64,000 nt of DNA, taken from Sphingomonas sp. AR_OL41. Its GTDB lineage: Bacteria > Pseudomonadota > Alphaproteobacteria > Sphingomonadales > Sphingomonadaceae. Both the position numbers and the translations under genes were made by a program. Of this stretch, positions 7,722 to 17,387 are shown piece after piece; the first letter of the stretch is position 1, and every line of letters starts with the position of its first letter. The stretch spans positions 1 to 64,000 of the forward strand of contig NZ_JARYTI010000015.1 in assembly GCF_029911635.1 (NCBI RefSeq), written 5' to 3'. The notes under the pieces are model-generated. The model was not told where the DNA came from and ran no database searches. It worked only from the letters and a program-made list of their open reading frames with translations.

Positions 7722-9224
7722 GTGACGGAAATCCAGGACACCACACGCGACGCCGCGATCGCGTTGCTCGACCGGACATTCGCCGATCGCGCGATGTGCC
7801 TGCTCGACGATGCCGGGGTTATCACCCACTGGAGCCAGGGTGCCACGACGATGACCGGCTGGAGCGCGCGCGAGATGGTCGGCGCGCGGATCGACCAGCT
7901 CTACCCGGCGGGCGACAGGCGCGAGGGTGCGCCCGCGCGCGACCTGGCGGCGGCGCGCGCCACGGGCACGTGGCGGCAGGAGGTGTGGCGTGTGCGCCGC
8001 GACGGCACCGAATTCTGCGCCGATGCCACGCTGACCGCGCTGACCGAAAGCGACGGTACCGCGCGGGGTTTCGGCCATCTGCTGCATGACATCACCGACC
8101 GCATGGCGACGGAAAAGGCGCTCGAGCGCAGCGAACGTCATCTGCGATCGATCCTCGCCACCGTGCCCGATGCGATGATCGTGGTCGACGAAAGTGGCGT
8201 GATCATTTCGTTCAGCGCGGCGGCAGAGCGCCTGTTCGGCCTCACCGAAGCCGATGTGGCGGGGCGCAATGTCAGTATCCTGATGCCGGTTTCGGACAGT
8301 GCGCGGCACAATGACTATATCAGTCGTTACCTCGCGACCGGCGAACGGCGCATCATCGGCATCGGCCGGATCGTCGTCGGGCGACGCGGCGACGGCAGCG
8401 AATTTCCGATGGAATTGTCGATCGGCGAGGCGATCAGCGATGGGCAGCGCATCTTCACCGGCTTCATCCGCGACCTGACCGAACAGCAGCACGCGGAATT
8501 TCAGCTCAAGGAACTCCAGTCGGAGCTGATCCACGTCTCACGGCTGAGCGCAATGGGCACGATGGCCTCGACGCTGGCGCATGAGCTCAACCAGCCGCTG
8601 ACCGCGATCGCCAATTATCTCGAGGCCGGGCGCGACATGATCGACGACGGCGACGCCGAGATGCTGCCGACGGTGCGCGAGGCGATCGACCTCGCCGCGA
8701 CCGAGGCGTTGCGCGCCGGCGCGATCGTTCGACGATTGCGGTCGTTCGTCGCGCGCGGCGATGTCGACAAGCGCGTCGAAGGTCTGGCGCCACTGGTCGA
8801 GGATGCCAGTCGGCTCGCGCTGATCGGCGCCCGCGAGCGCGGCGTGCGTGCCTTTTACGCGCTCGACCCGGCAGCGCGGACGATCCTTGCCGATCGCGTC
8901 CAGATCCAGCAGGTGATCGTCAACCTCGTCCGCAACGCGATCGAGGCGTTGAGCGACAGCCCCGCGCGCGACGTGACCATCACCACCGAAGTGCTGCCCG
9001 ACGACATGGTCCGGATCGCGGTGAAGGACACGGGACCGGGGATAAGCCCCGATGTCGCGGCTCATCTTTTCGAGGCCTTCGCAACGACTAAGGATAGCGG
9101 TATGGGTCTGGGGCTGTCGATCTGTCGAACGATCGTCGAGGCACATGGCGGCCGGATCTGGGCCGAGACGAGCGCTACAGGGGGCACGATCATGCAATTC
9201 ACCTTGCCGTCGGGAGAAGCATGA
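7722..9224 (+). CDS. fixL: oxygen-sensing PAS histidine kinase FixL
   Basis: A 500-residue soluble kinase with two PAS domains (about 15-125 and 140-255), a HisKA segment with phospho-His287 in LAHELNQPLTAI, and a HATPase domain (LVRNAIEAL, DTGPGI, GMGLGLSICR). The second PAS carries the FixL heme pocket SARHNDYISRY with His196 as likely proximal ligand, and IIGIGRIV with Arg216 twenty residues later, the spacing of His200/Arg220 in the rhizobial protein. It should autophosphorylate when oxygen falls and pass phosphate to FixJ. The start is GTG 7722. It overlaps fixJ by four bases (ATGA). There is no membrane segment, as in Bradyrhizobium FixL. Confidence 0.93.
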   Translation: MTEIQDTTRDAAIALLDRTFADRAMCLLDDAGVITHWSQGATTMTGWSAREMVGARIDQLYPAGDRREGAPARDLAAARATGTWRQEVWRVRRDGTEFCADATLTALTESDGTARGFGHLLHDITDRMATEKALERSERHLRSILATVPDAMIVVDESGVIISFSAAAERLFGLTEADVAGRNVSILMPVSDSARHNDYISRYLATGERRIIGIGRIVVGRRGDGSEFPMELSIGEAISDGQRIFTGFIRDLTEQQHAEFQLKELQSELIHVSRLSAMGTMASTLAHELNQPLTAIANYLEAGRDMIDDGDAEMLPTVREAIDLAATEALRAGAIVRRLRSFVARGDVDKRVEGLAPLVEDASRLALIGARERGVRAFYALDPAARTILADRVQIQQVIVNLVRNAIEALSDSPARDVTITTEVLPDDMVRIAVKDTGPGISPDVAAHLFEAFATTKDSGMGLGLSICRTIVEAHGGRIWAETSATGGTIMQFTLPSGEA

Positions 9225-9847
9225 TGAGCGCGGAACGCCGGGTCATTCATCTGGTCGACGACGACGAGTCGGTGCGCCGCTCGGCCGGCTTCCTGTTGCG
9301 GACCTCGGGCTTCGTGGTGCGGCCGCACGCCTCGGGCGTCGCCTTTCTGAAGGAGGCGAAGACCGCCCCGACCGGGTGCATCCTGCTCGACGTGCGCATG
9401 CCCGAGATGGACGGGCTGGAGGTGCAGCGCGAGCTCAACGCGCGCGGTATCGCGATGCCGGTGATCGTGCTGACCGGACATGGCGATGTCGGCATTGCGG
9501 TGCAGGCGATGAAGGCGGGCGCGGTCGACTTCATCGAAAAGCCGTTCGACAAGGCAACGCTGATGGCAGCGATCGATGCGGCCTTTGCGCGAATCGAGAA
9601 TGCCGACGCGCAGGTCGCATCGGAACATGCCGCGAGCGTGCGTATCGCCGCGCTGACGCCACGCGAACGCGACGTGCTGCAGGGACTGGTGCGCGGCCAT
9701 CCCAACAAGACGATCGCCTTCGATCTCGGCATCTCGCCGCGCACGGTCGAGGTCCACCGCGCCAATCTGATGGAAAAGCTCGGCGTCCACAGCCTTTCCG
9801 AAGCACTGCGCATCGCCTTTGCCGCCGGCCTGGAACAGCGCGATTGA
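9221..9847 (+). CDS. fixJ: response regulator FixJ
   Basis: A 208-residue regulator with an N-terminal receiver domain (acidic VDDDE, phospho-acceptor Asp57 in ILLDVRMPEMDG, Thr in VLTGHG, Lys in EKPFDK) and a C-terminal LuxR/NarL helix-turn-helix (LTPRERDVLQGLVRG, ISPRTVEVHRANLMEKL). It is the partner of FixL, with which it overlaps by ATGA and is surely co-translated. When phosphorylated it should activate promoters of low-oxygen genes, typically fixK. No fixK is visible, so its direct targets here may be the TACGTA-bearing promoters of fixL and of the receiver gene. Confidence 0.92.
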   Translation: MMSAERRVIHLVDDDESVRRSAGFLLRTSGFVVRPHASGVAFLKEAKTAPTGCILLDVRMPEMDGLEVQRELNARGIAMPVIVLTGHGDVGIAVQAMKAGAVDFIEKPFDKATLMAAIDAAFARIENADAQVASEHAASVRIAALTPRERDVLQGLVRGHPNKTIAFDLGISPRTVEVHRANLMEKLGVHSLSEALRIAFAAGLEQRD

Positions 9848-9853
9848 GGGTTT

Positions 9854-9861
9854 TTACGTAA
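9854..9861. promoter_or_regulatory. TTACGTAA palindrome before receiver gene
   Basis: A perfect 8-bp palindrome with the same TACGTA core as the site before fixL. It lies just after the fixJ stop and 48 bases before the receiver start, in a 61-bp gap that otherwise holds only a GGGGGAGACGA ribosome site. A possible FixJ site; unproven. Confidence 0.35.
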
Positions 9862-9908
9862 CGACGAGGGCCTCCGGCCGGCGCTAGCGTGCACGGGGGA
9901 GACGATGA

Positions 9909-10295
9909 ATGACGCAGGCCCAGACGAAGGAAGAGATAGCGCCGGTCAAGCGAACGATCCTGCTCGTCGATGACGACGATGCGGTGCGGCGTTCGCTGCA
10001 ATTGCTGCTGCACTGGCGCGGCTATGAGGTACGCTCGTTCGCGGCGGCCGGGACGATCATCGCCGACACCAAGCTGGACGATGCCGATGTGCTGATCGCC
10101 GACTACCGCTTGCCCGATGGCGATGGCTTCGGCGTGCTGCGGGCGCTCCGGCGCAATGGCTGGCGCGGCAAGGCGATCATGATCACCGCGCACGCCAGCG
10201 ACGTTTGCCGCGACGCGGCCGCATCCGCCGGCTTCGACGCGGTGCTCGCCAAGCCGTTACGCCAGCACGAACTCGTCGCCGCGCTCGACAACTGA
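9909..10295 (+). CDS. single-domain response regulator (receiver only)
   Basis: A 128-residue stand-alone receiver. ILLVDDDDAVRRSLQLLL holds the acidic pocket, VLIADYRLPDGDG the phospho-acceptor Asp65, MITAHAS the switch Thr and LAKPLRQHEL the conserved Lys. There is no output domain. It follows fixJ on the same strand after 61 bp and resembles the FixJ receiver in its start. A likely role is phosphate sink, feedback or adaptor on FixL, comparable in concept to other small FixL partners, but no partner can be read directly. The ATG at 9909 follows a GGGGGAGACGA ribosome site. Confidence 0.85.
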   Translation: MTQAQTKEEIAPVKRTILLVDDDDAVRRSLQLLLHWRGYEVRSFAAAGTIIADTKLDDADVLIADYRLPDGDGFGVLRALRRNGWRGKAIMITAHASDVCRDAAASAGFDAVLAKPLRQHELVAALDN

Positions 10296-10390
10296 GTCGG
10301 CGGGACCGGTAACCCCGGTTTCAAGAGGAATTTTTCGTCTTCGACGACCAAGGCTTGGGGCAAGCGCTCCACGCTGCTATCCCCCGCGCG

Positions 10391-13174
10391 ATGCCCCATC
10401 TCTATCTCGTCGACGGCTCCGGCTATATCTTCCGCGCCTATCATCAGCTCCCACCGCTGACGAACCGGCACGGCACGCCGGCGGGTGCGGTCTATGGCTA
10501 TACCGCGATGCTGTGGAAGCTCGCCGACGCGCTCGACAAGGCGGAGGGGCCGACCCACCTCGCCGTGGTGCTCGACAAGGGATCGCACACCTTCCGCAAC
10601 GATCTCTATGACAAGTACAAGGCGCAGCGACCGCCGCCGCCCGAGGATCTGATCCCGCAATTCCCGCTGATTCGCGAGGCGACGCGCGCTTTCTCGCTGC
10701 CGTGCATCGAGGAAGAAGGATTTGAGGCCGACGACATCATCGCCACCTATACCTGCCGCGCGGTCGCGGCCGGGTGGGACGTGACGATCGTCAGTTCCGA
10801 CAAGGATTTGATGCAGCTCATCCAGCCCGGCGTCGACATGCTCGACACGATGAAGAATGAGCGGCGCGGCCCGGAATATGTCGAGGCGAAGTTCGGCGTG
10901 CGCCCCGACCAGTTGGGCGACGTGCTCGCGCTGATGGGCGATGCGGTCGACAATGTGCCCGGCGTGCCCGGCATCGGCGCCAAGACCGCCGCCAAGCTGA
11001 TCGTCGAATATGACAATCTCGACGCTGTGCTGGCCGCCGCGCCCGGCATGAAGCCGAGCAAGATGCGCGACAATCTGATCGAGCATGAGGAAATGGCGCG
11101 GCTGTCGCGCAAGCTCGTCGCGCTGCACACCGACACTGCGGTGCCGCACACGCTCGACGAACTCAAATTGGACGGCATCCCGGTCGAGCCGCTGCGCGCC
11201 TTTCTCGAGGATCAGGGTTTCAAGACCTTGCTGTCGCGCATGGCGGCGCATGCGCCCGGCCGCGACCAGGCCGATCCGGTCGCCGCGGCGGTTGCGACCG
11301 CCGCGCCCGCGACGCCCGATTTCGTGCCGCTGCCCGCGATCGACTGCAACGCCTACGAGACCGTGACGAGCATCGACCGGCTGGAAGCGTGGATCGCCGA
11401 AAGCCATGCCAGCGGCACGATCGCGATCGACACCGAGACCGACTCGCTCGACAGCATGGCGGCCAATCTGGTCGGCATCTGCCTCGCCACCGCGCCGGGG
11501 CGTGCCTGCTACATCCCGATCGCGCACAAGAGCAGCGACGACATGTTCGGCGAGGTGCCGCCACAACTGCCGCTGGCCGACGTGGTGAACCGCCTGCGGC
11601 CGCTGCTCATCGATCCGAGCGTGCTCAAGATCGGCCACAACATCAAATATGACATCAACGTGCTGATCCGCCACGGCCTGTCCGTCGCGCCGATCGACGA
11701 CACGATGGTGATGAGCTTCGATCTCGACGCCGGCCAGTCGCTCGGCGGACACGGCATGGACGAGGTGGCACACGCCACGCTCGAACATACGTGCATCAGC
11801 TTCAAGGACGTGACCGGCAGCGGCAAGAAGGCGATCAGCTTCGCGCAGGTGCCGCTCGACCAGGCAACACGCTATGGCGGCGAGGATGCCGACGTCACCT
11901 GGCGGCTCTGGACCCGCTTCAAGCCGCGGCTCGCTTATGAAGGCGCGACGCGGGTCTACGAAATGGTCGACCGCCCGATCATTCCGGTCGTCGCCGCCAT
12001 GGAGCGCGCCGGGATCAAGGTCGATCGCGACCAGCTCTCGCGCCTGTCGGGGCAGTTCGCGCAGGAAATGGCGCGGCTCGAAGCAGAAATCCAGGCCGAG
12101 GCCGGCCAGCCCTTCCAGATCGGCTCGACCCAGCAGCTCGGCGCGATCCTGTTCGACAAGATGGGGCTGAAGGGCGGCAAGAAGGGCAAGTCCGGCGCCT
12201 ATTCGACCGACGTCACCGTGCTCGAGAAGATGAAGGCGGAAGGCGTGACGATCGCCGGGCTGGTGCTCGAATGGCGCCAGCTGGCGAAACTCAAATCGAC
12301 CTATACCGATGCGCTGCAACAGCAGATCGATCGCGACACCGGCCGCGTCCACACCAGCTATTCGCTGACCGGGGCGCAGACCGGGCGGCTGTCCTCGACT
12401 GACCCCAACCTGCAGAACATCCCGATCCGCACCGAGATCGGGCGGCAGATCCGCGACGCCTTCATCGCCGAGCCGGGCAATGTCATCCTCGCCGCCGACT
12501 ATTCGCAGATCGAATTGCGGCTGGCGGCGCACATGGCCGACGTGCCCGCGCTGCGCGACGCCTTTCTGCGCGGCGAGGACATTCATGCCGCAACTGCCAA
12601 GGAGCTGTTCGGCGAGGTCAATCGCGACACCCGCGGGCGCGCCAAGACGATCAACTTCGCGATCCTGTACGGCATCTCGCGCTGGGGCCTCGCCGCGCGG
12701 CTGGAGATCGATGCCGACGAGGCGCAGGCGATGATCTCGCGCTATTTCGACCGTTTCCCGGGCATCTCGGCCTATATCAACGAGACGCTCGAGGGCGTGC
12801 GGCAGAAGGGCTACACCCAGACGCTGTTCGGCCGGAAGACGTGGTTCCCGCAGATCCGGGCATCGGTCCAGCATATCCGCCAGGGCGCCGAGCGCGCCGC
12901 GATCAACGCGCCGATCCAGGGCACCAGCGCCGACATTATCAAGCGCGCGATGGCGCGGATGGGGCCGGCACTGGTCGAGGCCGGTCTGCCCAAGGTTCGC
13001 ATGCTGCTGCAGGTGCATGACGAACTGGTGTTCGAACTGCCCGAGGGCGATGTTGCCGCGGCGAAACCGGTGATCGAACGGGTCATGGCCAACGCAGCCG
13101 AGCCGGCATTGGTCCTGAGCGTACCGCTGGCGATCGAGATCGGCACCGGGGCCAGTTGGGGCGCGGCGCATTGA
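10391..13174 (+). CDS. polA: DNA polymerase I
   Basis: A 927-residue complete polymerase I. The 5'-3' exonuclease domain covers roughly 1-290 (YLVDGSGYIFRAYH, EADDIIATY, SSDKDLMQL, GDAVDNVPGVPGIG). The proofreading domain is intact, with IAIDTETDSLD showing the DxE pair. The polymerase domain has motif A DYSQIELRLAAH, motif B RGRAKTINFAILYGIS and motif C LQVHDELVFE. It fills repair gaps and removes RNA primers. ATG 10391 (MPHLYLVDGSGY) is the family start; upstream codons have no ribosome site. Its stop overlaps the TTG start of the next gene. Confidence 0.96.
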   Translation: MPHLYLVDGSGYIFRAYHQLPPLTNRHGTPAGAVYGYTAMLWKLADALDKAEGPTHLAVVLDKGSHTFRNDLYDKYKAQRPPPPEDLIPQFPLIREATRAFSLPCIEEEGFEADDIIATYTCRAVAAGWDVTIVSSDKDLMQLIQPGVDMLDTMKNERRGPEYVEAKFGVRPDQLGDVLALMGDAVDNVPGVPGIGAKTAAKLIVEYDNLDAVLAAAPGMKPSKMRDNLIEHEEMARLSRKLVALHTDTAVPHTLDELKLDGIPVEPLRAFLEDQGFKTLLSRMAAHAPGRDQADPVAAAVATAAPATPDFVPLPAIDCNAYETVTSIDRLEAWIAESHASGTIAIDTETDSLDSMAANLVGICLATAPGRACYIPIAHKSSDDMFGEVPPQLPLADVVNRLRPLLIDPSVLKIGHNIKYDINVLIRHGLSVAPIDDTMVMSFDLDAGQSLGGHGMDEVAHATLEHTCISFKDVTGSGKKAISFAQVPLDQATRYGGEDADVTWRLWTRFKPRLAYEGATRVYEMVDRPIIPVVAAMERAGIKVDRDQLSRLSGQFAQEMARLEAEIQAEAGQPFQIGSTQQLGAILFDKMGLKGGKKGKSGAYSTDVTVLEKMKAEGVTIAGLVLEWRQLAKLKSTYTDALQQQIDRDTGRVHTSYSLTGAQTGRLSSTDPNLQNIPIRTEIGRQIRDAFIAEPGNVILAADYSQIELRLAAHMADVPALRDAFLRGEDIHAATAKELFGEVNRDTRGRAKTINFAILYGISRWGLAARLEIDADEAQAMISRYFDRFPGISAYINETLEGVRQKGYTQTLFGRKTWFPQIRASVQHIRQGAERAAINAPIQGTSADIIKRAMARMGPALVEAGLPKVRMLLQVHDELVFELPEGDVAAAKPVIERVMANAAEPALVLSVPLAIEIGTGASWGAAH

Positions 13175-14016
13175 TCCGCTGGTTCGCGGCCGCGCTGGCG
13201 CTCGCGCCACTCGCGGCATCCGCATCGCCTGCCGACCGGAATAGCATGACGCTGGTTGAAGCCCGGAAACTGACGCCACAGCAACTGGCCGAACGGCTAT
13301 TGGGTGCAGCCGGATCTGCCGGAAAGTACATCGAAGCAAAGATCTCCGGCAACGGGGGCCTGATGATCCACATGCCGGGGCTCAACAACATCGACCTCTA
13401 CCGGCGTCCGGCCTCGTCCGGCTTTATGGGGCTGTGTAAGGTCGAGAGCGTTCATGTCAGTTTCTCGACGTCGCGCTATGATACGCCCGGCGATCCGCCT
13501 CATCATGTGACCGATTTCTGGAAGTCGATTGCTTTCGCGATGCGGGCGCCGACAGACAAGCGCATCGATTCCGGCGATTGGGATCGCGAGGAACGTGATT
13601 GCGCGCGCCTAGCGCCCGTCGTCGGCCGAACCGACCCGATGTTTTTCGCGGTCGCCGGTGACATACCGGTGGATGCCTATTTTGCGATGCGCGCCCTGGC
13701 AAAAGCAAAGATCGCCGCAGGCGCGGCGAATTGGCAGCCCGGCTGTCGGATTTCGGGGCCGGATTGGGGCGCGTGCAAGGATGCCGCCGCGACACTTCGG
13801 GGAATTCCGATTGACCGGATCCACTATGTCGCGGTCAGCCGTTGCGTCGATGGCGCGGGCTTTTGTGTCACGGCGCACTGGATGAAATCGTTCAGTGGGA
13901 ACGAAACTCAGGAAGCCGAACTGACCATCCGCACCGACGCCACGAAGATTGATCCGCCAACGGACTTTGCCGTGACTTCCGTCGATATCGTGGCGGGGAC
14001 GACAGTTGACGACTGA
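13171..14016 (+). CDS. hypothetical exported protein
   Basis: About 281 residues. I do not recognise a family. The start is probably TTG 13171, overlapping the polA stop; it gives a signal peptide (LIRWFAAALALAPLAASASP). A TTG 15 bases upstream is the alternative. The mature part is polar with several cysteines (GLCKVES, RDCARLAP, PGCRISG, WGACKDA, SRCVDGAGFC), which suggests disulfides in the periplasm. It overlaps the flippase gene by 11 bases (14006-14016), so all three genes may form one transcript. No catalytic motif is seen. Confidence 0.65.
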   Translation: MIRWFAAALALAPLAASASPADRNSMTLVEARKLTPQQLAERLLGAAGSAGKYIEAKISGNGGLMIHMPGLNNIDLYRRPASSGFMGLCKVESVHVSFSTSRYDTPGDPPHHVTDFWKSIAFAMRAPTDKRIDSGDWDREERDCARLAPVVGRTDPMFFAVAGDIPVDAYFAMRALAKAKIAAGAANWQPGCRISGPDWGACKDAAATLRGIPIDRIHYVAVSRCVDGAGFCVTAHWMKSFSGNETQEAELTIRTDATKIDPPTDFAVTSVDIVAGTTVDD

Positions 14017-15550
14017 GCCGTCGGCTTCGTTGCCGAGAACCCCTTCCAGCGAGGCCGCCGAGCAGGACATCGCCGCGCTGGCCAAGGGCGGGCGGACCAA
14101 TGTCAGCGGCTTCGCGCTGCGGCTGATCGCGCGCCTGCCCTTCCTGTTCATCGCCGGGCGGATCTACGGGCCGGATCTCGTCGGGCGCTTCGCGCTCGCC
14201 GTCGTGGTGGTCGAGCTGGCCGCGCTACTCGCGACCCTTGGGCTCAAGCGCGGGCTCGCGCAGGCGCTGTCGGCGGACGACCGCCCGGCGGCACATGTCG
14301 TATGGGATGCGCTGATCGTCACGTTGCTGGCGGCGCTGGTCGCCAGCGGGGTGCTGCTACTGTTGCCGCAGATAATGTACCCCAACAGCGACGTTTCGGG
14401 CGCCGAGCCGTGGCTGGCGACGATCGTTTTCGCGGGCGCGATGTCCGATGTCAGCCTCGCCGCCCTCGCCTATCGCCGCAACGTCAAGGCAACGGTGACC
14501 GCACGCGCGGTGATCGAGCCATGGACGATCAGCATCGGCGCGTGGGTGTTTTCCTATTTCTCGCTGCATGACGGGCTGATCCTCGCCTATATGGCGTCGA
14601 TGTTCGCCGCGCTGGTCGCGTCGATCGTGCCGTTCGTGCGCAGTTTCGGTCTGCCGCACGGGTGGCGACCGCATCCCGGTCGTCTTGCCGCGCTGGCCCG
14701 GCGCAACGTGCCGCTGGCCGGCGCCGACGCGATCGAATGGGCGACGCGCAATGTCGACCGCTTCATCCTCGGCGTGATGTTCGAGCCCAAGGTCGTCGGA
14801 ATCTATTACATGGCGCAGCAGGTCGCCTCGCTGCCGGGCAAGCTCAAGACCAGCTTCGACCCGATCCTCGGACCCGTCATCACCGAAAGCCTGGCGCGCG
14901 GCGACAAGGCAGCGATTGCGCAGCAGGTGCGACAGGTCGCTTTCTGGATCATCGCGGCGCAGGCGTGCCTTGCGCTGATGGGATCGATTCCCGGTGAAGC
15001 GGTGATGGGGCTGGTCGGCCCGCAATTCGTCGCCGGGACTGCGGCACTGGGCTTCCTGCTGACGGCCGAGGTACTCGCCTCGACCGGGGCGGTGTGCGAA
15101 TCGGCGCTGGTCTATATCGCACGGCACCTCAACCTGACGATCTCGGTCGTGATGCTGATCATCCAGGTCGCGCTGAGCTTTGCCCTGATCCTGGTGATGC
15201 GCATGATCAGCTGGCCGACCAATTACCAGGCGGCGGGGCCCGCGGTCGCCTTGCTGCTGTCGGTCGCGCTGTCGTCGCTGGTCAAGGGCAGCCTGTTGTC
15301 GCGGCTACTCAAGGCGCGCGTCTCGCCGCTACGCTGGCAGTTGCTCTGGGCGGTGCTGATCACCATCGTGGTGGGATCGGCCTTCACCCTGCTGCCGCAC
15401 CGTTTCGAATGGGTGCAGCTGGTGATCGGGCTGCCGACGATTTTCGCCGTCTACTGGTTCGTGTTGTGGCGCTGGGCCTTCGGCCCCGAGGACCGGGCGC
15501 TGTTCGCAACCTTCCCCAAGCCGTCTGAAGCGACGCTGCCGGCGGAGTAA
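14006..15550 (+). CDS. polysaccharide flippase, MOP superfamily (Wzx-like)
   Basis: A 514-residue integral membrane protein with about 12-14 hydrophobic segments, for example LALVVVELAALLATLGL, LTISVVMLIIQVALSFALIL and LVIGLPTIFAVYWFVLW. The charged N-terminal segment (GGRTNVSGFALRLIARLPF) and VGIYYMAQQVASLPGKL match the oligosaccharide flippase / polysaccharide exporter family. It should move lipid-linked glycans across the inner membrane for capsule, LPS or exopolysaccharide. The start is TTG 14006, within the previous gene. No glycosyltransferases accompany it here, so its glycan is unknown. It ends just before a large inverted repeat. Confidence 0.82.
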   Translation: MTTEPSASLPRTPSSEAAEQDIAALAKGGRTNVSGFALRLIARLPFLFIAGRIYGPDLVGRFALAVVVVELAALLATLGLKRGLAQALSADDRPAAHVVWDALIVTLLAALVASGVLLLLPQIMYPNSDVSGAEPWLATIVFAGAMSDVSLAALAYRRNVKATVTARAVIEPWTISIGAWVFSYFSLHDGLILAYMASMFAALVASIVPFVRSFGLPHGWRPHPGRLAALARRNVPLAGADAIEWATRNVDRFILGVMFEPKVVGIYYMAQQVASLPGKLKTSFDPILGPVITESLARGDKAAIAQQVRQVAFWIIAAQACLALMGSIPGEAVMGLVGPQFVAGTAALGFLLTAEVLASTGAVCESALVYIARHLNLTISVVMLIIQVALSFALILVMRMISWPTNYQAAGPAVALLLSVALSSLVKGSLLSRLLKARVSPLRWQLLWAVLITIVVGSAFTLLPHRFEWVQLVIGLPTIFAVYWFVLWRWAFGPEDRALFATFPKPSEATLPAE

Positions 15551-15554
15551 ATTG

Positions 15555-15717
15555 GGTTCACGCGGAGGCGCGGAGACGCGGAGGTGTCGCGCCCAGGATA
15601 CCCGTCTCGCGTAGGCGATACCTTCCGGCTTCGCTGCAGCCGGCGATGATATGTGCTTTCGCGGGCAACCTCACGGCAGACGCAACACCTCCGCGTCTCC
15701 GCGCCTCCGCGTGAACC
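15555..15717. repeat. 33-bp perfect inverted repeat, 97-bp loop
   Basis: The arms 15555-15587 and 15685-15717 are exact reverse complements over 33 bases. Each is built from GCGGAGGCGCGGAGACGCGGAG-like units, themselves a short tandem GCGGAG repeat. The element sits in the convergent gap between the flippase and purH and reaches to within 7 bases of the purH stop. Similar TTCACGCGGAG repeats are, as I recall, dispersed through many proteobacterial genomes. It may act as a bidirectional terminator or be a REP/MITE-like element; no coding capacity is seen in the loop. Confidence 0.85.
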
Positions 15718-15723
15718 AAAAGA

Positions 15724-17289
15724 TCAGTGGCGGAAGTGGCGCATGCCGGTGAAGACCATCGCGAGCCCCGCATCGTCCGCCGCCGCGATGACATCGTCGT
15801 CGCGAATCGAGCCGCCCGGCTGGATCACCGCCGTCGCGCCGGCCTCGACCGCCGCCAGCAAGCCGTCGGCGAAGGGGAAGAAGGCATCCGAAGCGACCGC
15901 CGAGCCGATCGTACGCGGCGTCGCCCAGCCGGCCTTGTCGGCGGCGTCACGCGCCTTCCACGCCGCGATGCGCGCGGATTCGAGCCGGTTCATCTGCCCC
16001 GCGCCGATGCCGGCGGTGGCGCCGTCCTTGGCGTAGACGATGGCGTTCGACTTGACGTGCTTGGCGACGGTCCAGGCGAAGCGGCAATCGGCCAGTTCCT
16101 GCGCGGTCGGCTGGCGCTTCGTCACCACCTTGAGGTCGGGATTGCTGCCATTGTCGCGCGTCTGCACCAGCCAGCCACCGGCGATCGTCTTCGCGGTGAG
16201 GCCGGGCCGCGCGGGATCGGGGAGTGCGCCGGTCAGCAACAGGCGGAGATTCTTCTTGGCCGCAAACAGCGCGATCGCTTCCTCGTCGGCGTCAGGCGCG
16301 ACCACCACTTCGGTGAAGATACCGGTGATGGCGCGCGCGGTCGCGGCATCGAGCGTGCGGTTGAGCGCGATGATGCCGCCGAATGCGGACACGGTGTCGC
16401 AGGCGAACGCCTCCGCATAGGCTTCCTCCAGCGTCGCCGCGGTGGCGACGCCGCACGGATTGGCATGCTTGACGATGACGCAGCTCGGCGCGGCATCGCG
16501 GAATTCGGCGACCAGCTCGAGCGCGGCATCGGCGTCGTTGTAATTATTGTAGCTGAGCTCCTTGCCCTGCACCTGGCGCGCCTGGCCGATGCCGCGGACG
16601 TGCGGGCCGGCCGGCGTATAGAAAGCGGCGGCCTGATGCGGATTTTCGCCATAGCGCAGCGTCGTGCCGAGCTTGAGCGTCAGCGGCAGCGTCTCGGGGA
16701 AGCGCTCGCCCTGGTCGGCAAAGGCGAACCAGCTGGCGATCATCGAATCATAGGCAGCGGTCGCGGCAAAGGCCTTGGCGGCGAGCAGCTTGCGATCGGC
16801 CAGCGTGGTGCTGCCGCCGGCGACCAGCGCATAATCGGCCGGGTCGGTGACGATCGCGACAAAGGCGTGGTTCTTGGCCGCCGAGCGGACCATCGACGGG
16901 CCGCCGATATCGATATTCTCGATCACCTCGTCGCGCGCGGCGCCCTTCGCGACGGTTGCCTCGAACGGGTAGAGATTGACCACCACCAGGTCGATCGCGC
17001 CGATCTCATGCTCGGCCATCGACGCGACATGGGCGGGGTCGTCACGCACCGCCAGCAGGCCGCCATGGACTTTGGGGTGGAGCGTCTTGACGCGCCCGTC
17101 CATCATTTCGGGAAAGCCGGTCAGCTCGCTGATGTCCTTCACCGCGAGGCCGGCGTCGCGCAGCGCCCTGGCGGTGCCGCCGGTCGAGACCAGTTCGACG
17201 CCCTTGCCGGCAAGCGCGCGACCGAGGTCGACGATGCCGGTCTTGTCGGACACCGACAGGAGGGCGCGGCGGATCGTGATGTCGGTCAT
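15724..17289 (-). CDS. purH: bifunctional AICAR transformylase / IMP cyclohydrolase
   Basis: A 521-residue enzyme for the last two steps of purine synthesis to IMP. The N-terminal MGS-like cyclohydrolase domain shows [28 protein letters not shown] and [16 protein letters not shown]. The C-terminal transformylase domain shows [27 protein letters not shown] and the terminal [16 protein letters not shown] 17289 ([11 protein letters not shown]) is the family start; 23 upstream in-frame codons have no support. It belongs to the minus-strand run rsmB-rpe-heparinase-purH with a 98-bp gap to the preceding gene. Cytoplasmic. Confidence 0.96.
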   Translation of the reverse strand: MTDITIRRALLSVSDKTGIVDLGRALAGKGVELVSTGGTARALRDAGLAVKDISELTGFPEMMDGRVKTLHPKVHGGLLAVRDDPAHVASMAEHEIGAIDLVVVNLYPFEATVAKGAARDEVIENIDIGGPSMVRSAAKNHAFVAIVTDPADYALVAGGSTTLADRKLLAAKAFAATAAYDSMIASWFAFADQGERFPETLPLTLKLGTTLRYGENPHQAAAFYTPAGPHVRGIGQARQVQGKELSYNNYNDADAALELVAEFRDAAPSCVIVKHANPCGVATAATLEEAYAEAFACDTVSAFGGIIALNRTLDAATARAITGIFTEVVVAPDADEEAIALFAAKKNLRLLLTGALPDPARPGLTAKTIAGGWLVQTRDNGSNPDLKVVTKRQPTAQELADCRFAWTVAKHVKSNAIVYAKDGATAGIGAGQMNRLESARIAAWKARDAADKAGWATPRTIGSAVASDAFFPFADGLLAAVEAGATAVIQPGGSIRDDDVIAAADDAGLAMVFTGMRHFRH

Positions 17290-17387
17290 GGGGGCTCCCG
17301 GGATGGCGCTGGTTGTCGCATCGTGAAAAGCGGAAAACCGGTTCCCACTTTTCAGCACGATGCTTTATTCGGCGCCCCCTTGGCCTG

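Noticed and set aside
10305..10319. ACCGG-taacc-CCGGT hairpin after the receiver gene
   Set aside because: A five-base stem with only a distant T run; not enough to call a terminator.
10103..13339. Long open frame (over 1000 codons) on the minus strand opposite polA
   Set aside because: It is the antisense of a clear polA; its translation is Arg/His/Asp-rich with no family motif, a known effect of high third-position GC.
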